Assembly: GCA_947259885.1 (NCBI GenBank)
Contig: CAMYNW010000026.1
Span: 1 to 42,205 of the forward strand
Direction of reading: 5' to 3'
From: an uncultured Gammaproteobacteria bacterium
GTDB taxonomy: Bacteria > Pseudomonadota > Gammaproteobacteria > Arenicellales > Poriferihabitantaceae
Length of the DNA: 42,205 nucleotides
In this document: piece by piece, positions 18,991 through 27,741 of the stretch
How the letters are laid out: every line of letters starts with the position of its first letter
Numbering within the stretch: the first letter of the stretch is position 1
Program-made: the position numbers and the translations under genes
The notes under the pieces: model-generated
Told to the model about the DNA's origin: nothing
Seen by the model: the letters and a program-made list of their open reading frames with translations, nothing else
Database searches by the model: none

Positions 18991-20205
18991 GTGCGAGCCT
19001 TTGAGTACCAGGCCCTCGATTCGAAGGGGCGGAAAAAACGAGGTGTAGCCTCTGGAGATAGTGCCCGTCAGGTTCGCCAACAATTGCGCGAACAGGGGCT
19101 TGCTCCACTTTCAGTGGAAATGGTGGAAGATCAACCCAAGGAGCGGGGCGTTACCGGCGGCGGCAGGAAGAAACTCAATAATATGGAGCTCGCCGTGATC
19201 ACGCGGCAATTTGCCACGTTACTGGACTCGGGTCTGACCATTGAGGATTCTCTGACTGGGCTGATTGAGCAGGCAGAGAGTCACAAGGTAAAAACAGTAT
19301 TAAGCGGTGTAAGAGCCCAGGTTGTGGAGGGGCGGTCTCTTGCCGACGGGCTTCGTATGTTTCCGAGAGCATTTCCAGAGTTGTATGTCGCATCGGTATC
19401 TGCCGGTGAACAGACCGGGCATCTTGAAGAGGTGCTGGAGAGATTGGCCGATTACACAGAAGCAAAACAGGGGTTGCAGCAACGACTGGGCATTGCACTG
19501 GTGTATCCTATCCTGCTGACTCTAGTGTCGATAACCATAATAATAGGTCTTATGACTTATGTGGTGCCTCAGGTGGTTAAAGTGTTCGAGGATAATGATC
19601 AGGCATTACCGGCCCTTACGCGCGTGTTGATAAGTATTAGTGAATTTCTGCAGGCCAATGGCCTGGTGATGCTGGTGCTGTTACTGGGGGTTCTGGTGGC
19701 GCTTACTATTGTTTTAAGGTTTGATGGCCCAAGATATACTTTTCATAAACTGATTCTGGTTCTGCCCGGGATTAGTCGCTTGTCGCGAAGCCTGAATACG
19801 TCTCGTATGGCCAGGACGTTATCGATCTTGATTGGCAGCGGCGTACCTCTGATTTCGGCATTACGCAGCAGTGCTGAAGTGGTACTCAATCGCGTTTTGA
19901 AGAAGCAATTGCAGCAAGCCACTTTAGAAGTAGAACAAGGAGCCAGTATTAACCGAGCGTTGCAACGGCGCAATTCCTTTCCACCCTTATTCACCCAAAT
20001 GGTAGCCAGTGGTGAGTCAAGTGGGCGCCTTGGTGAAATGCTTGAGAAATCGGCCTCTGCGCTCGAACGTGAAGCAGAAGCTCGAATTTCAGTCGTGGTC
20101 AGTTTATTTGAGCCGATTATGATTCTGTTGATGGGGATTGTTGTGCTCATTATCGTGCTGGCGATTTTGCTTCCAATTTTTGACTTAAATCAGTTGATAA
20201 GTTGA
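18991..20205 (+). CDS. gspF: type II secretion inner-membrane platform protein
   Basis: GspF is the polytopic core of the inner-membrane platform that couples GspE to pseudopilin assembly. The 404-residue protein starts FEYQALDSKGRKKRGV and holds two copies of the T2SSF domain (about 70-195 and 270-395), each with a PELYVASVSAGEQTG or PPLFTQMVASGESSG signature. Hydrophobic helices lie near 170-195, 220-240 and 375-400. The start is GTG at 18991, where the family begins. gspG follows after an unusually long 131-base gap. Confidence 0.96.
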   Translation: MRAFEYQALDSKGRKKRGVASGDSARQVRQQLREQGLAPLSVEMVEDQPKERGVTGGGRKKLNNMELAVITRQFATLLDSGLTIEDSLTGLIEQAESHKVKTVLSGVRAQVVEGRSLADGLRMFPRAFPELYVASVSAGEQTGHLEEVLERLADYTEAKQGLQQRLGIALVYPILLTLVSITIIIGLMTYVVPQVVKVFEDNDQALPALTRVLISISEFLQANGLVMLVLLLGVLVALTIVLRFDGPRYTFHKLILVLPGISRLSRSLNTSRMARTLSILIGSGVPLISALRSSAEVVLNRVLKKQLQQATLEVEQGASINRALQRRNSFPPLFTQMVASGESSGRLGEMLEKSASALEREAEARISVVVSLFEPIMILLMGIVVLIIVLAILLPIFDLNQLIS

Positions 20206-20228
20206 ATTCAAATGGGTTATTTGGCCGA

Positions 20229-20330
20229 GCAAATTTGCCCATGCTTATGCAAGTACTCTTAATTGCTATATCATTCCGGGCAACAAAATTACTGTATGGA
20301 TTAAAAAAGGTGAGAAACAAAGATCAAAGG
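20229..20330 (+). promoter_or_regulatory. gspF-gspG gap: candidate leader or internal regulatory region
   Basis: The operon is otherwise packed or overlapping, but 131 bases separate gspF from gspG. The gap holds a perfect 10-base palindrome, GCAAATTTGC at 20229-20238, an AT-rich stretch, and a clear ribosome-binding site AAAGG at 20327-20330 placed 6 bases before the gspG ATG. Weak -35/-10-like pairs exist but none is convincing. Extra expression of the major pseudopilin from here is an inference. Confidence 0.35.
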
Positions 20331-20336
20331 CACTGC

Positions 20337-20762
20337 ATGTTAAATATTGGCAAGCAAAGCGGTTTCACTCTGATAGAGATTATGGTTGTAGTAGTGATTA
20401 TCGGAATGCTTGCAACAATGATTCTGCCAAGAGTGCTTGGTAGGTTGGATCAGTCTCAGCAAGTTGCGGCCAAAGCTGATATTAACCAGCTTTCCACCGC
20501 GCTCAAATTTTATAAGCTTGACCATGCCAAGTTTCCATCCAGTTCTGATGGACTGGACGCGCTTTTATCCGGTTCTCGGGATGGCCGCGGCTATCTAGAA
20601 GGGGATTCGTTACCAAAGGATCCATGGGGCAATGATTATGTGTATCAGTATCCGGGACAACATCTGGAATTCGATATCTGGAGTCTTGGTGCAGATGGTC
20701 AGGCTGGTGGAGATGATATTAACAGGGATATTGGTAATTGGAATATGGACGAAATCAAATAA
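20337..20762 (+). CDS. gspG: type II secretion major pseudopilin
   Basis: GspG is the main subunit of the periplasmic pseudopilus. I start it at ATG 20337 because AAAGG lies 6 bases upstream and it yields the standard 141-residue protein. The open frame extends 45 codons further up, but that part is not pilin-like. The type IV prepilin leader is MLNIGKQSG, cut before FTLIEIMVVVVIIGMLA, with Glu+5 present. The C-terminal DPWGNDYVYQYPG and SLGADGQAGGDDINRDI regions match the calcium-binding loop of major pseudopilins. gspH begins inside its last codons. Confidence 0.96.
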   Translation: MLNIGKQSGFTLIEIMVVVVIIGMLATMILPRVLGRLDQSQQVAAKADINQLSTALKFYKLDHAKFPSSSDGLDALLSGSRDGRGYLEGDSLPKDPWGNDYVYQYPGQHLEFDIWSLGADGQAGGDDINRDIGNWNMDEIK

Positions 20763-21364
20763 ACGGAATCTCAAATCATCAATCTTTGCTGATAGGGGCT
20801 GGCTTTTCTTCCGCGCCTTGTATACGACATCGCAGTGCCGGTTTTACACTGCTGGAAATGTTATTGACCGTTTTCCTGATCGGCCTGATGATTGGTCTTG
20901 TTGCAATTAAAATTGACAGGAACGCTGATGATATTGCCAAACTGGAAGCGCGGAGATTTGTTGCCCTTGTCGACCACCTTAGGGATGAAGCCACATTTAC
21001 CGGTCTACCGATGGGAATAGAGGTTAGTAGGACTGACGGTCGTTATCGCTTTTGGGAGCTCAGAGATAAATGGACACAGATTGATAAAGTTGAAGTGTTA
21101 CGGGAGCGCGTGGTGCCGGACCCCATCATTATAGAGCTGAGACTTTTGCAGGAGAAGAAGGGATCTGAGCAGGATCAGTCTGCTCAGCAGACCCAAGAAG
21201 GTGAGGCTAAACAGGAACCCAATGCCACGCCAAAAAATTTGGTCCTGGTGGAACCCAATGGAATAATCAGACCATTTATCGCCAGCTTTAAAGGAGACCA
21301 ACACCGTTTCGTCATTTCCCTCGATAATGAAATGAATCCAGTGATGTCAGATGAAAAAATCTGA
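20738..21364 (+). CDS. gspH: type II secretion minor pseudopilin
   Basis: A minor pseudopilin of the pseudopilus tip or body. The prepilin motif is SAG, cut before FTLLEMLLTVFLIGLMIG at residue 36. No ATG or GTG is available before it. TTG at 20738 (AGGG 10 bases upstream, overlapping gspG by 25 bases) gives a 35-residue leader; TTG at 20786 would give a 19-residue leader. Residues about 139-166 are a Gln/Glu/Lys low-complexity insert in the soluble domain, absent from typical GspH. The C-terminus ends FKGDQHRFVISLDNEMNPV. The gene overlaps gspI by 14 bases. Confidence 0.88.
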   Translation: MEYGRNQINGISNHQSLLIGAGFSSAPCIRHRSAGFTLLEMLLTVFLIGLMIGLVAIKIDRNADDIAKLEARRFVALVDHLRDEATFTGLPMGIEVSRTDGRYRFWELRDKWTQIDKVEVLRERVVPDPIIIELRLLQEKKGSEQDQSAQQTQEGEAKQEPNATPKNLVLVEPNGIIRPFIASFKGDQHRFVISLDNEMNPVMSDEKI

Positions 21365-21749
21365 TAAGAGAGGTTACGGATTTACATTGTTAGAAGTGAT
21401 GGTGGCTCTGGCAGTGGCGGCGATAGGATTGGGTGCCATTTCGAAATCCATGATCAGCAACGTAGGAGTTGCGGATCAACTGAAACAGCGCACACTCGGA
21501 ACCTGGGTTGCCAGCAATCGTATGGCCGAGCTGCGTATGTACAGACAATTCAGCAGCACCGGAGGACAGTCAGGCCAAGCCGAGATGGGTGGAGTCAAAT
21601 GGCGGATTGAGGAAGAGTTTTCGAGTACTGCTGATCCAAATATATCTAAAGTCGATATCACGGTATTTGCAGATTCCGACGATCGAAATGTCACGAGTCT
21701 AACTGGATATGTTGCGCGATATAAATCGGCCGATCAAACCACACAATGA
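21351..21749 (+). CDS. gspI: type II secretion minor pseudopilin
   Basis: A minor pseudopilin that nucleates the I-J-K tip complex. The leader MKKSDKRGYG is cut before FTLLEVMVALAVAAIGLGAI, with Glu+5 present. The 132-residue size is normal. The GTWVASNRMAELRM segment after the first helix is a typical GspI feature. It overlaps gspH by 14 bases and gspJ by 4 bases (ATGA), indicating translational coupling. Confidence 0.95.
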   Translation: MKKSDKRGYGFTLLEVMVALAVAAIGLGAISKSMISNVGVADQLKQRTLGTWVASNRMAELRMYRQFSSTGGQSGQAEMGGVKWRIEEEFSSTADPNISKVDITVFADSDDRNVTSLTGYVARYKSADQTTQ

Positions 21750-22375
21750 TTACTCCCGATAAGAAAACCAACCGATTTAAGTCTCAATTGGGTTTCACCT
21801 TTATCGAGGTCATGGTTGCGGTCGGTGTGTTCGCTGTAATTGCGACGATTTGTTATGTCACCTTAAGTCAGTATTTGAAGGTAAGGGAAGGTCTTGAGGT
21901 CAACCAACGAGAATTGCAGCATCTGCAAAGAACATTTACCCTGCTCGAACGAGATCTGCGATATATGGTCAATCGACCAGTTAGAGGGGAGTACGGGGAT
22001 GTTGAGGCCGCTTACATCGGTGAAGCGGGTTCAATAAATGGAGAACTTTTTCGCATCACGATCTCTGAACCGGACATCGAGGTGCCAGGCAGCACCAGAC
22101 TGCGTCGGGTAGCCTGGCGACTGGTGGATGGCGCATTGTATCGGGATAACTGGCTGGTGCTCGACCGGGTTCAGGATAGCGAGCCTCAAAGCAGGCTGGT
22201 ATTGCAAGGTGTGGCCCAGATAGATATGTTGCACTATCAGTGGAGCGACGAACTCGGGGTGCAACAGCTGTTCGAACTGGATCCTAATGCTTTACCCTAT
22301 GCTACCGAGCTGCTGATCAATATGGATGATGAAAAGAGCTATCGCAGACTGTTTGATCTCGCCAATGGTGCGTGA
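21746..22375 (+). CDS. gspJ: type II secretion minor pseudopilin
   Basis: The third minor pseudopilin of the tip complex. The leader ends in SQLG before FTFIEVMVAVGVFAVIA (cut after residue 16). The family's LERDLRYMVNRPVR motif and the RRVAWRLVDGALYRDNWLVLDR strands follow. The 209-residue length is typical. ATG 21746 overlaps the gspI stop by 4 bases, and its own stop overlaps gspK by 11 bases. Confidence 0.95.
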   Translation: MITPDKKTNRFKSQLGFTFIEVMVAVGVFAVIATICYVTLSQYLKVREGLEVNQRELQHLQRTFTLLERDLRYMVNRPVRGEYGDVEAAYIGEAGSINGELFRITISEPDIEVPGSTRLRRVAWRLVDGALYRDNWLVLDRVQDSEPQSRLVLQGVAQIDMLHYQWSDELGVQQLFELDPNALPYATELLINMDDEKSYRRLFDLANGA

Positions 22376-23546
22376 TCAAAATACTTGCGGGGCGCTGAGA
22401 TTGAAATCGCAGCATCGCGGTGTGGCTCTCATTTCGATTCTATTGATTCTTGCCGTTTTGGCAACGCTCGCGATCTATACTGCAGAAGATCAGAGTCTTG
22501 CTATTCGCCGGGTTGAAAATATTGGTCTGGCGGAGCAGGGATACCAGGTTAATCTGAGTGGCGAGCAATGGGTTGTGAAGGTGCTGGAAAAGGATATGAC
22601 AGATGATCAGTTAAACTCCAATGAAGCAAGCGCGATCATCGACCATCGTGGTGAAATTTGGGGTAACCTGGGTCCGCCCGTGGAGGTTGGTGATACCGGT
22701 ACTTTGCTGTTAATGACGGTTGACGATCTTCAGGGCCGGTTAAATATAAACAATTTGGTAGAAGGTAAGCAGCGAGACCAGAATCAACAGAATCAGGAAC
22801 AACAGTCGCCCGATCAATCAAATAACAATGCAGGCGGAGACGAAAATAATACTGAAAACGATCCGGATGAAGAAGAGGAGGAACCAGTGTACTGGTATCA
22901 GATTTTCCAAAACCTTCTGGTTTCTCTTGAACTCAATCCCGAATTGGTCGATCCGATGATTGACTGGGTAGACAATGATGAAAACACTATTGGCACCACC
23001 GGCGCTGAGGATTTCTTCTACACAGGTCTTGAAATACCATATCGGAGTGCTAATCGAGGGATTGCCTCGGTATCTGAAATCGCAAATATCAAAGATTTCA
23101 ATCGCCAGATCATTGCAGCGCTCTTGCCTTGGGTCAGTGCACTGCCAGTAGCAAATAGTGAATCACTGGTATCAGTCAATGTTAATACCGCGTCCGCTCG
23201 AGTACTTGCGCTATTCAGTGCGGAACAGCCGGTAGATCCAGCGATGCTTGAGCCTCTGATTTTGCGAAGGAATTCAGTGCCGTTTCAAAGCCTGGACGAA
23301 TTTCGAGAGCAATTTTTGGCACTGATTCCCGGGGATTTGGTGCCGGGATACGAGGATATGCTGAGTGTAAATAGCTCCTTTTATGCGGGGCATAGCTGTG
23401 CCGAGTCCGGGAGGGTAAAATTCAGCATGTTTAGCCTGATGCAGAAACTGACACCGGAAAACAATGTAAAGGTGTTGCAGAGGGAACGATTTTTTGGCTG
23501 CCCTGCATTCGGCGCAACTGAGACTGAAAATTCCGAACCCGGATAA
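22365..23546 (+). CDS. gspK: type II secretion minor pseudopilin (tip)
   Basis: GspK is the large pseudopilin capping the tip; it lacks Glu+5, as here (leader ending KSQHRG before VALISILLILAVLATLAIY). I start at ATG 22365, which overlaps gspJ by 11 bases and gives a 19-residue leader. ATG 22326 would add 13 residues. The alpha domain shows the LNPELVDPMIDWVDND and VNVNTASARVLALF signatures. Residues about 135-173 are a strikingly Gln/Asn/Asp/Glu-rich insert ending in five Glu, in the loop where calcium-binding residues occur in relatives. The protein is 393 residues. Confidence 0.93.
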   Translation: MVRDQNTCGALRLKSQHRGVALISILLILAVLATLAIYTAEDQSLAIRRVENIGLAEQGYQVNLSGEQWVVKVLEKDMTDDQLNSNEASAIIDHRGEIWGNLGPPVEVGDTGTLLLMTVDDLQGRLNINNLVEGKQRDQNQQNQEQQSPDQSNNNAGGDENNTENDPDEEEEEPVYWYQIFQNLLVSLELNPELVDPMIDWVDNDENTIGTTGAEDFFYTGLEIPYRSANRGIASVSEIANIKDFNRQIIAALLPWVSALPVANSESLVSVNVNTASARVLALFSAEQPVDPAMLEPLILRRNSVPFQSLDEFREQFLALIPGDLVPGYEDMLSVNSSFYAGHSCAESGRVKFSMFSLMQKLTPENNVKVLQRERFFGCPAFGATETENSEPG

Positions 23547-23553
23547 CAGACCA

Positions 23554-24738
23554 TTGAAACTATATCTAACTCTTGATCCACCTTATCACTGGGTGTTGAT
23601 TAACGCCAAAGGAGAAGTCGCGAGCGATGGTGAGGTTGTCGCTCTTGATCAGCTGGAAATTCCTGAAGGGGTAACCGAGGTTGTGGGTGTAGCATCTGGG
23701 CAATCAGTGACAACGCGCTCGGTAACAGTGCCCGGCAAGAGACGGATTAATGTCGAGGCGGCACTTCCTTATGCTCTTGAGGAAAGCCTGAGTGAGGATG
23801 TAGAGGAACTGCATTTTACTGTCCTGAAGTGGCGTGCAGGTCAACCGGCTGACGTCGCCATCGTTTCAAAAATACAGATACGACAATGGTTGGAAGATTG
23901 TCGTGCAGCGTCAATTTCCCTAGATAGAATTGTACCGGCCTATCTTCTGGTTCCGTTACATAGTGAGAATTCCAGCACCGTGGCTCTGCTAGAGGATGGC
24001 ACCATATATGTGCGCTCAGGACTTCTAACCGGGTTCGCGATGGATAGGGAGTTTTTTGACTATTGGCTCGATACCGAAGACTTGCCAGATAGGCCAGTTT
24101 CAGTTACTGATGTCGAGCTTGCAAAACTCATGTCGAAACAACAAGGCAGTCAAGTTAGCCACTGGGAGATCGGCAACCGGCTCAAAGACTGGCTGCCACT
24201 ATCAGAAGATTCCACGGCTTCGGACAGTATATCGTTGCTGCATGGAGAGTTTGCTCCAGAGCATCGATCCAGAAACTATCGTCCGCTCAAGATTGCCGCA
24301 CTATGCGGGCTTTTAGCGATCGCGATTTACTATACTGCCATGGTGAAGGAGGCGAGCACCCTGCGAGCCCAGGACTCCAGTATTAACAATCAGATGGTTC
24401 AGTTGTTCGAGCGCCATTTTCCCAATGAGCCGTATTTGGGCAGGCCAAGATTCCAGTTACAAAGTCTGCTGGCGTCGCATACAGGCAAAGGCGATCTGAA
24501 CGAATTCCAGCGTTTGCTCACCTCCATTACAAACGCAACTCGACAGCACAAAGCGGAGATCGAGGAAGTTAACTTTCGCGATAATTCCATGACCGTACTT
24601 TGCAACGTAAGCAGTCTCTCAGTATTAGATAGTATTCGGCAAACGTTACAACAGCTACCGGGTATGAGCGCTGAATTACTGTCGTCCGGCGCACGCGATA
24701 ATAAAGTTACCGGTCGTTTCCGGTTAGAGAGGAGCTGA
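23554..24738 (+). CDS. gspL: type II secretion platform protein (actin-like cytoplasmic domain)
   Basis: GspL links the ATPase GspE to the inner-membrane platform. A cytoplasmic actin-like domain spans about 1-240 (PYALEESLSEDVEELHFTV, RIVPAYLLVPL). One transmembrane helix follows (IAALCGLLAIAIYYTAMV, about 265-282), then a periplasmic ferredoxin-like domain to the end. No ATG fits. TTG at 23554, seven bases after the gspK stop and starting MKLYLTLDPPYHW, matches the family's start. A TTG at 23494 would add 20 residues overlapping gspK. The start is therefore uncertain by 20 codons. Confidence 0.9.
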   Translation: MKLYLTLDPPYHWVLINAKGEVASDGEVVALDQLEIPEGVTEVVGVASGQSVTTRSVTVPGKRRINVEAALPYALEESLSEDVEELHFTVLKWRAGQPADVAIVSKIQIRQWLEDCRAASISLDRIVPAYLLVPLHSENSSTVALLEDGTIYVRSGLLTGFAMDREFFDYWLDTEDLPDRPVSVTDVELAKLMSKQQGSQVSHWEIGNRLKDWLPLSEDSTASDSISLLHGEFAPEHRSRNYRPLKIAALCGLLAIAIYYTAMVKEASTLRAQDSSINNQMVQLFERHFPNEPYLGRPRFQLQSLLASHTGKGDLNEFQRLLTSITNATRQHKAEIEEVNFRDNSMTVLCNVSSLSVLDSIRQTLQQLPGMSAELLSSGARDNKVTGRFRLERS

Positions 24739-24740
24739 TC

Positions 24741-25208
24741 GTGATCTGGTGGCGGAATCTCAACCAAAGGGAAAGGATGTTGGTGAGTCTTGGGGTGCCG
24801 GTTTTGATGGTGATTATGTTTTACCTGTATCTGTGGCAGCCAGTGGCGGAGGATATCGATCGACTACGCATCAAAGTACCGGAAAATAATGCAACGCTGG
24901 CCTGGATGCATCACCAGCTCTCCAGCTTTGACGAATCATCTGCATCGCAAAAATCTTCGACTACAAGTCAGCCGCTTTTAACGGTCATTGAACAAGTGGC
25001 GATTCGGGCTAAGGTAAAGGAAGCTATACAGCGCGTTCAACCGGGTAATGATGGAAGTGTCGAAATTTGGTTTCAGGAAGCCACGGCGGACCAGCTGTTT
25101 AGCTGGATCGATCAATTGGCAAACAACAAAATCGCCGTTTTGTCGGCGACAATAACCCGAGCGACTCCAGGCCTTGTGTCTGCACGCATAAAGGTAAATC
25201 GAGGATAA
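24741..25208 (+). CDS. gspM: type II secretion platform protein GspM
   Basis: GspM is a small bitopic partner of GspL. The 155-residue protein has a short basic N-terminus (WWRNLNQRERM), one transmembrane helix (about 14-33, VSLGVPVLMVIMFYLYLW) and a periplasmic ferredoxin-like domain. The start is GTG 24741, two bases after the gspL stop, with AGGAG 7 bases upstream. No gspN follows; recJ begins 26 bases later. Confidence 0.93.
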   Translation: MIWWRNLNQRERMLVSLGVPVLMVIMFYLYLWQPVAEDIDRLRIKVPENNATLAWMHHQLSSFDESSASQKSSTTSQPLLTVIEQVAIRAKVKEAIQRVQPGNDGSVEIWFQEATADQLFSWIDQLANNKIAVLSATITRATPGLVSARIKVNRG

Positions 25209-25234
25209 GTGCCAGTATAGCTGGATAAATCACA

Positions 25235-26983
25235 GTGCCGTATGCAGTTTCTAAGTCAATTGTGCGGCGGGAGGTCGTTGGTCGCTTACCGAAATCAGAT
25301 CGTACATTACATCCTCTTTTGCGCCGCATATTTCTGCAACGGAAAATAAACGGGCTAGAGGATCTTGACCACTCATTAGCAGGACTGTACCAGCCAGATA
25401 AACTTAAAGATATCGATAAGGCCGCTGCTCTTTTATACTGCGCTGTTGAGCAGGGCTGGCGGGTACTCATCGTTGGCGACTATGACACGGACGGTGCAAC
25501 CGCCACCGCGGTTGCTATCCTGGGACTCAGATCCTTAGGTGCTACAAGCGTAGATTACCTAGTGCCGAATCGTTTTGATTACGGCTACGGGCTTTCAGTT
25601 GAGATCGCTAAAGTTGCACTAATAAAGGAACCGGACCTCGTGATAACTGTAGATAACGGTATATCAAGTCTTGCAGGTGTCAAATGTTTGCGTGAAGCCG
25701 GGATTGAAGTGATCGTAACCGACCATCACCTCGCAGGAGTTGAGCTTCCAGCAGCAAGCGCTATAGTCAATCCAAATCAACCAGGATGCGAGTTTCCCAG
25801 TAAAATGTTGGCGGGTGTAGGCGTCATGTTCTATTTGTTACTGGCATTACGAAGCCTTTTAAGCGCGAAGGATTGGTTCGAAAGAAACCAGCGTAAAGTT
25901 CCCAATCTGGCACAATTATTAGACTTGGTTGCGCTAGGAACAGTTGCTGATGTAGTGCCCCTTGATCATAACAATCGAATTCTTGTAGCTCAGGGAATCG
26001 CCCGAATTCACAAAGGTGCATGCAGGCTAGGAATTAAGGCATTGTTGGCTGTAGCTGGCAAGGACTATCGCAATGTCTCAAGCACAGACCTTGGATTTGT
26101 GCTGGCGCCTAGATTGAATGCCGCCGGTAGGCTTGACGATATTTCCATGGGGATCGAATGTTTGCTTGCAGACGAAGAAACCGACGCTAGAGAATATGCC
26201 GATATATTGCACGAAATAAATATTGAACGGCGGCGAATTGAACAAAAAATGCAACACCAGGCAGTGGAAGTTGTCGACAAACTCGAAGCGTCAAAGGAAA
26301 CCGCTGGGATATGTCTGCATCATGCAGACTGGCATCAGGGAATTACTGGCCTGGTCGCCTCACGTGTGAGGGAGAGATACCATCAACCAGCAATCGTGTT
26401 TGCGAATAATTCGGAAGGCAAACTGACCGGCTCTGCAAGATCGGTGCCTGGATTACACATTCGTGATCTGCTCGAGGCAATCGCCACCGGTCAACCTGGT
26501 CTGATCGAGAAATTTGGGGGTCATGCTATGGCGGCGGGGCTTACTTTGGATCGAGACAATCTGGAACCTTTTTCCAGGTTGTTTCATACCGCAGTTTCTG
26601 ATCATTTCCTGGGGCAGCCGGCGGGAAACTTCGTACACTCAGATGGCCCCCTAGAACCAGAGTTTTTTACTCGTGAGATTGCGGAATTGTTGAGAAATGC
26701 CGCACCCTGGGGACAGCAATTCAGTGCACCTGTATTCGACAATGAGTTCCGGGTGATTAGTCAGAAAGTTGTGGGTGAGCAACATCTCAAACTCCGACTT
26801 GCAACCCGAGACAGGGTGCTTGAGGGGATCGCGTTTCGGCAATTACTACCTGGCGAGGAGATGCCAAGACTTGAGCGCATTCATGCTGCATTTCAGCTTG
26901 ATCTCAACGAATTTCGTGGTGCTAAAACATTGCAACTCATCATTGAATATATGGAGCCGGTTACGAATACCGTCGCAAGATAA
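25235..26983 (+). CDS. recJ: single-strand-specific 5'-3' DNA exonuclease
   Basis: RecJ resects 5' ends in RecF-pathway recombination, mismatch repair and base-excision repair. The 582-residue chain contains all DHH-family motifs: DYDTDGATATA (82-92), the VDNGIS metal site (139-144), VTDHH (161-165), ALGTVADVVPL and APRLNAAGRL, then the DHHA1 domain with GSARSVPGLHIRDLL and FGGHAMAAGLT, and a C-terminal OB fold. The start is GTG 25235. It is the last gene of the hom-gsp block, 26 bases after gspM. In other gammaproteobacteria recJ also lies near hom and thrC, so the T2SS operon appears to sit within that neighbourhood. Confidence 0.96.
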   Translation: MPYAVSKSIVRREVVGRLPKSDRTLHPLLRRIFLQRKINGLEDLDHSLAGLYQPDKLKDIDKAAALLYCAVEQGWRVLIVGDYDTDGATATAVAILGLRSLGATSVDYLVPNRFDYGYGLSVEIAKVALIKEPDLVITVDNGISSLAGVKCLREAGIEVIVTDHHLAGVELPAASAIVNPNQPGCEFPSKMLAGVGVMFYLLLALRSLLSAKDWFERNQRKVPNLAQLLDLVALGTVADVVPLDHNNRILVAQGIARIHKGACRLGIKALLAVAGKDYRNVSSTDLGFVLAPRLNAAGRLDDISMGIECLLADEETDAREYADILHEINIERRRIEQKMQHQAVEVVDKLEASKETAGICLHHADWHQGITGLVASRVRERYHQPAIVFANNSEGKLTGSARSVPGLHIRDLLEAIATGQPGLIEKFGGHAMAAGLTLDRDNLEPFSRLFHTAVSDHFLGQPAGNFVHSDGPLEPEFFTREIAELLRNAAPWGQQFSAPVFDNEFRVISQKVVGEQHLKLRLATRDRVLEGIAFRQLLPGEEMPRLERIHAAFQLDLNEFRGAKTLQLIIEYMEPVTNTVAR

Positions 26984-26991
26984 ATTCATGA

Positions 26992-27019
26992 TTGTGTTTT
27001 CCAGAACATCCACTATACT
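26992..27019 (+). promoter_or_regulatory. candidate promoter of rpoE
   Basis: TTGTGT (26992-26997) and TATACT (27014-27019) are separated by 16 bases and lie 50 bases before the rpoE ATG, a good sigma-70-type match. AGAACAT within the spacer, followed by CTGATAA further on, could be a degenerate sigma-E autoregulatory promoter, but its spacing is poor. Confidence 0.45.
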
Positions 27020-27068
27020 GACCGCCAGCTGATAATAAACAAAGGGTTAAGCTTAATTCCAATTCGCC

Positions 27069-27644
27069 ATGGAGCAAGAGGTTAACGACAATGCCCTGGT
27101 TGAACAGGTGCGCAATGGAGACAAGCAAGCATTCAATCTGCTGGTCGCAAAATATCAGTTCAAGATACAGAATCTGGTGAGTCGCTTTATCAAGGATCGT
27201 TCCGAACAGGAAGATGTTACCCAAGAAGCTTTTATAAAAGCCTACCGCGCCATCGGCAACTTTCGTGGAGAAAGCGCTTTTTATACTTGGTTGTATAGAA
27301 TTGCGGTAAATACAGCAAAGAATCATCTGGTCGGTAGGGGTCGCAGGCCACCGGCGCAGGATGTAGATATAGATGAATCATCGGCAATTGGAATGGCAGG
27401 GGGATTGACTGAAATGAACTCTCCAGAAGCTATATTGCAGAATGATGAATTGGTGGTCGTTATTCGCAATGCCATTGAGCGGCTGCCTGATGAGCTTCGC
27501 CAGGCAATTACATTACGTGAATTCGATGGCTTAAGTTATGAAGATATTTCAGAAGTGATGCAGTGTCCGATTGGAACTGTACGCTCACGTATATTCCGAG
27601 CACGAGAGGCGATCGAGCAAGCCATGGATCTGCCGCTGAAGTAA
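27069..27644 (+). CDS. rpoE: RNA polymerase sigma-E (AlgU-type) factor
   Basis: This ECF sigma factor directs the envelope-stress regulon and is held by RseA. In 191 residues, region 2 (about 20-90: FNLLVAKYQFKIQNLVSRF, EDVTQEAFIKAYRAI, FYTWLYRIAVNTAKNHL) and region 4 (about 130-180: LREFDGLSYEDISEVMQCPIGTVRSRIFRAREAI) are typical of RpoE/AlgU. Its neighbours rseA and rseB confirm the assignment. A likely promoter lies 50 bases upstream, after the recJ stop. Confidence 0.97.
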   Translation: MEQEVNDNALVEQVRNGDKQAFNLLVAKYQFKIQNLVSRFIKDRSEQEDVTQEAFIKAYRAIGNFRGESAFYTWLYRIAVNTAKNHLVGRGRRPPAQDVDIDESSAIGMAGGLTEMNSPEAILQNDELVVVIRNAIERLPDELRQAITLREFDGLSYEDISEVMQCPIGTVRSRIFRAREAIEQAMDLPLK

Positions 27645-27741
27645 AATTTTTAGGACTTGCACGAAACAATGAAAATGGCTTCAAATCTGAAAAAACGAAG
27701 TAAGTTTATGAACTTAATAACGATGACGTTGACTAATTTCA

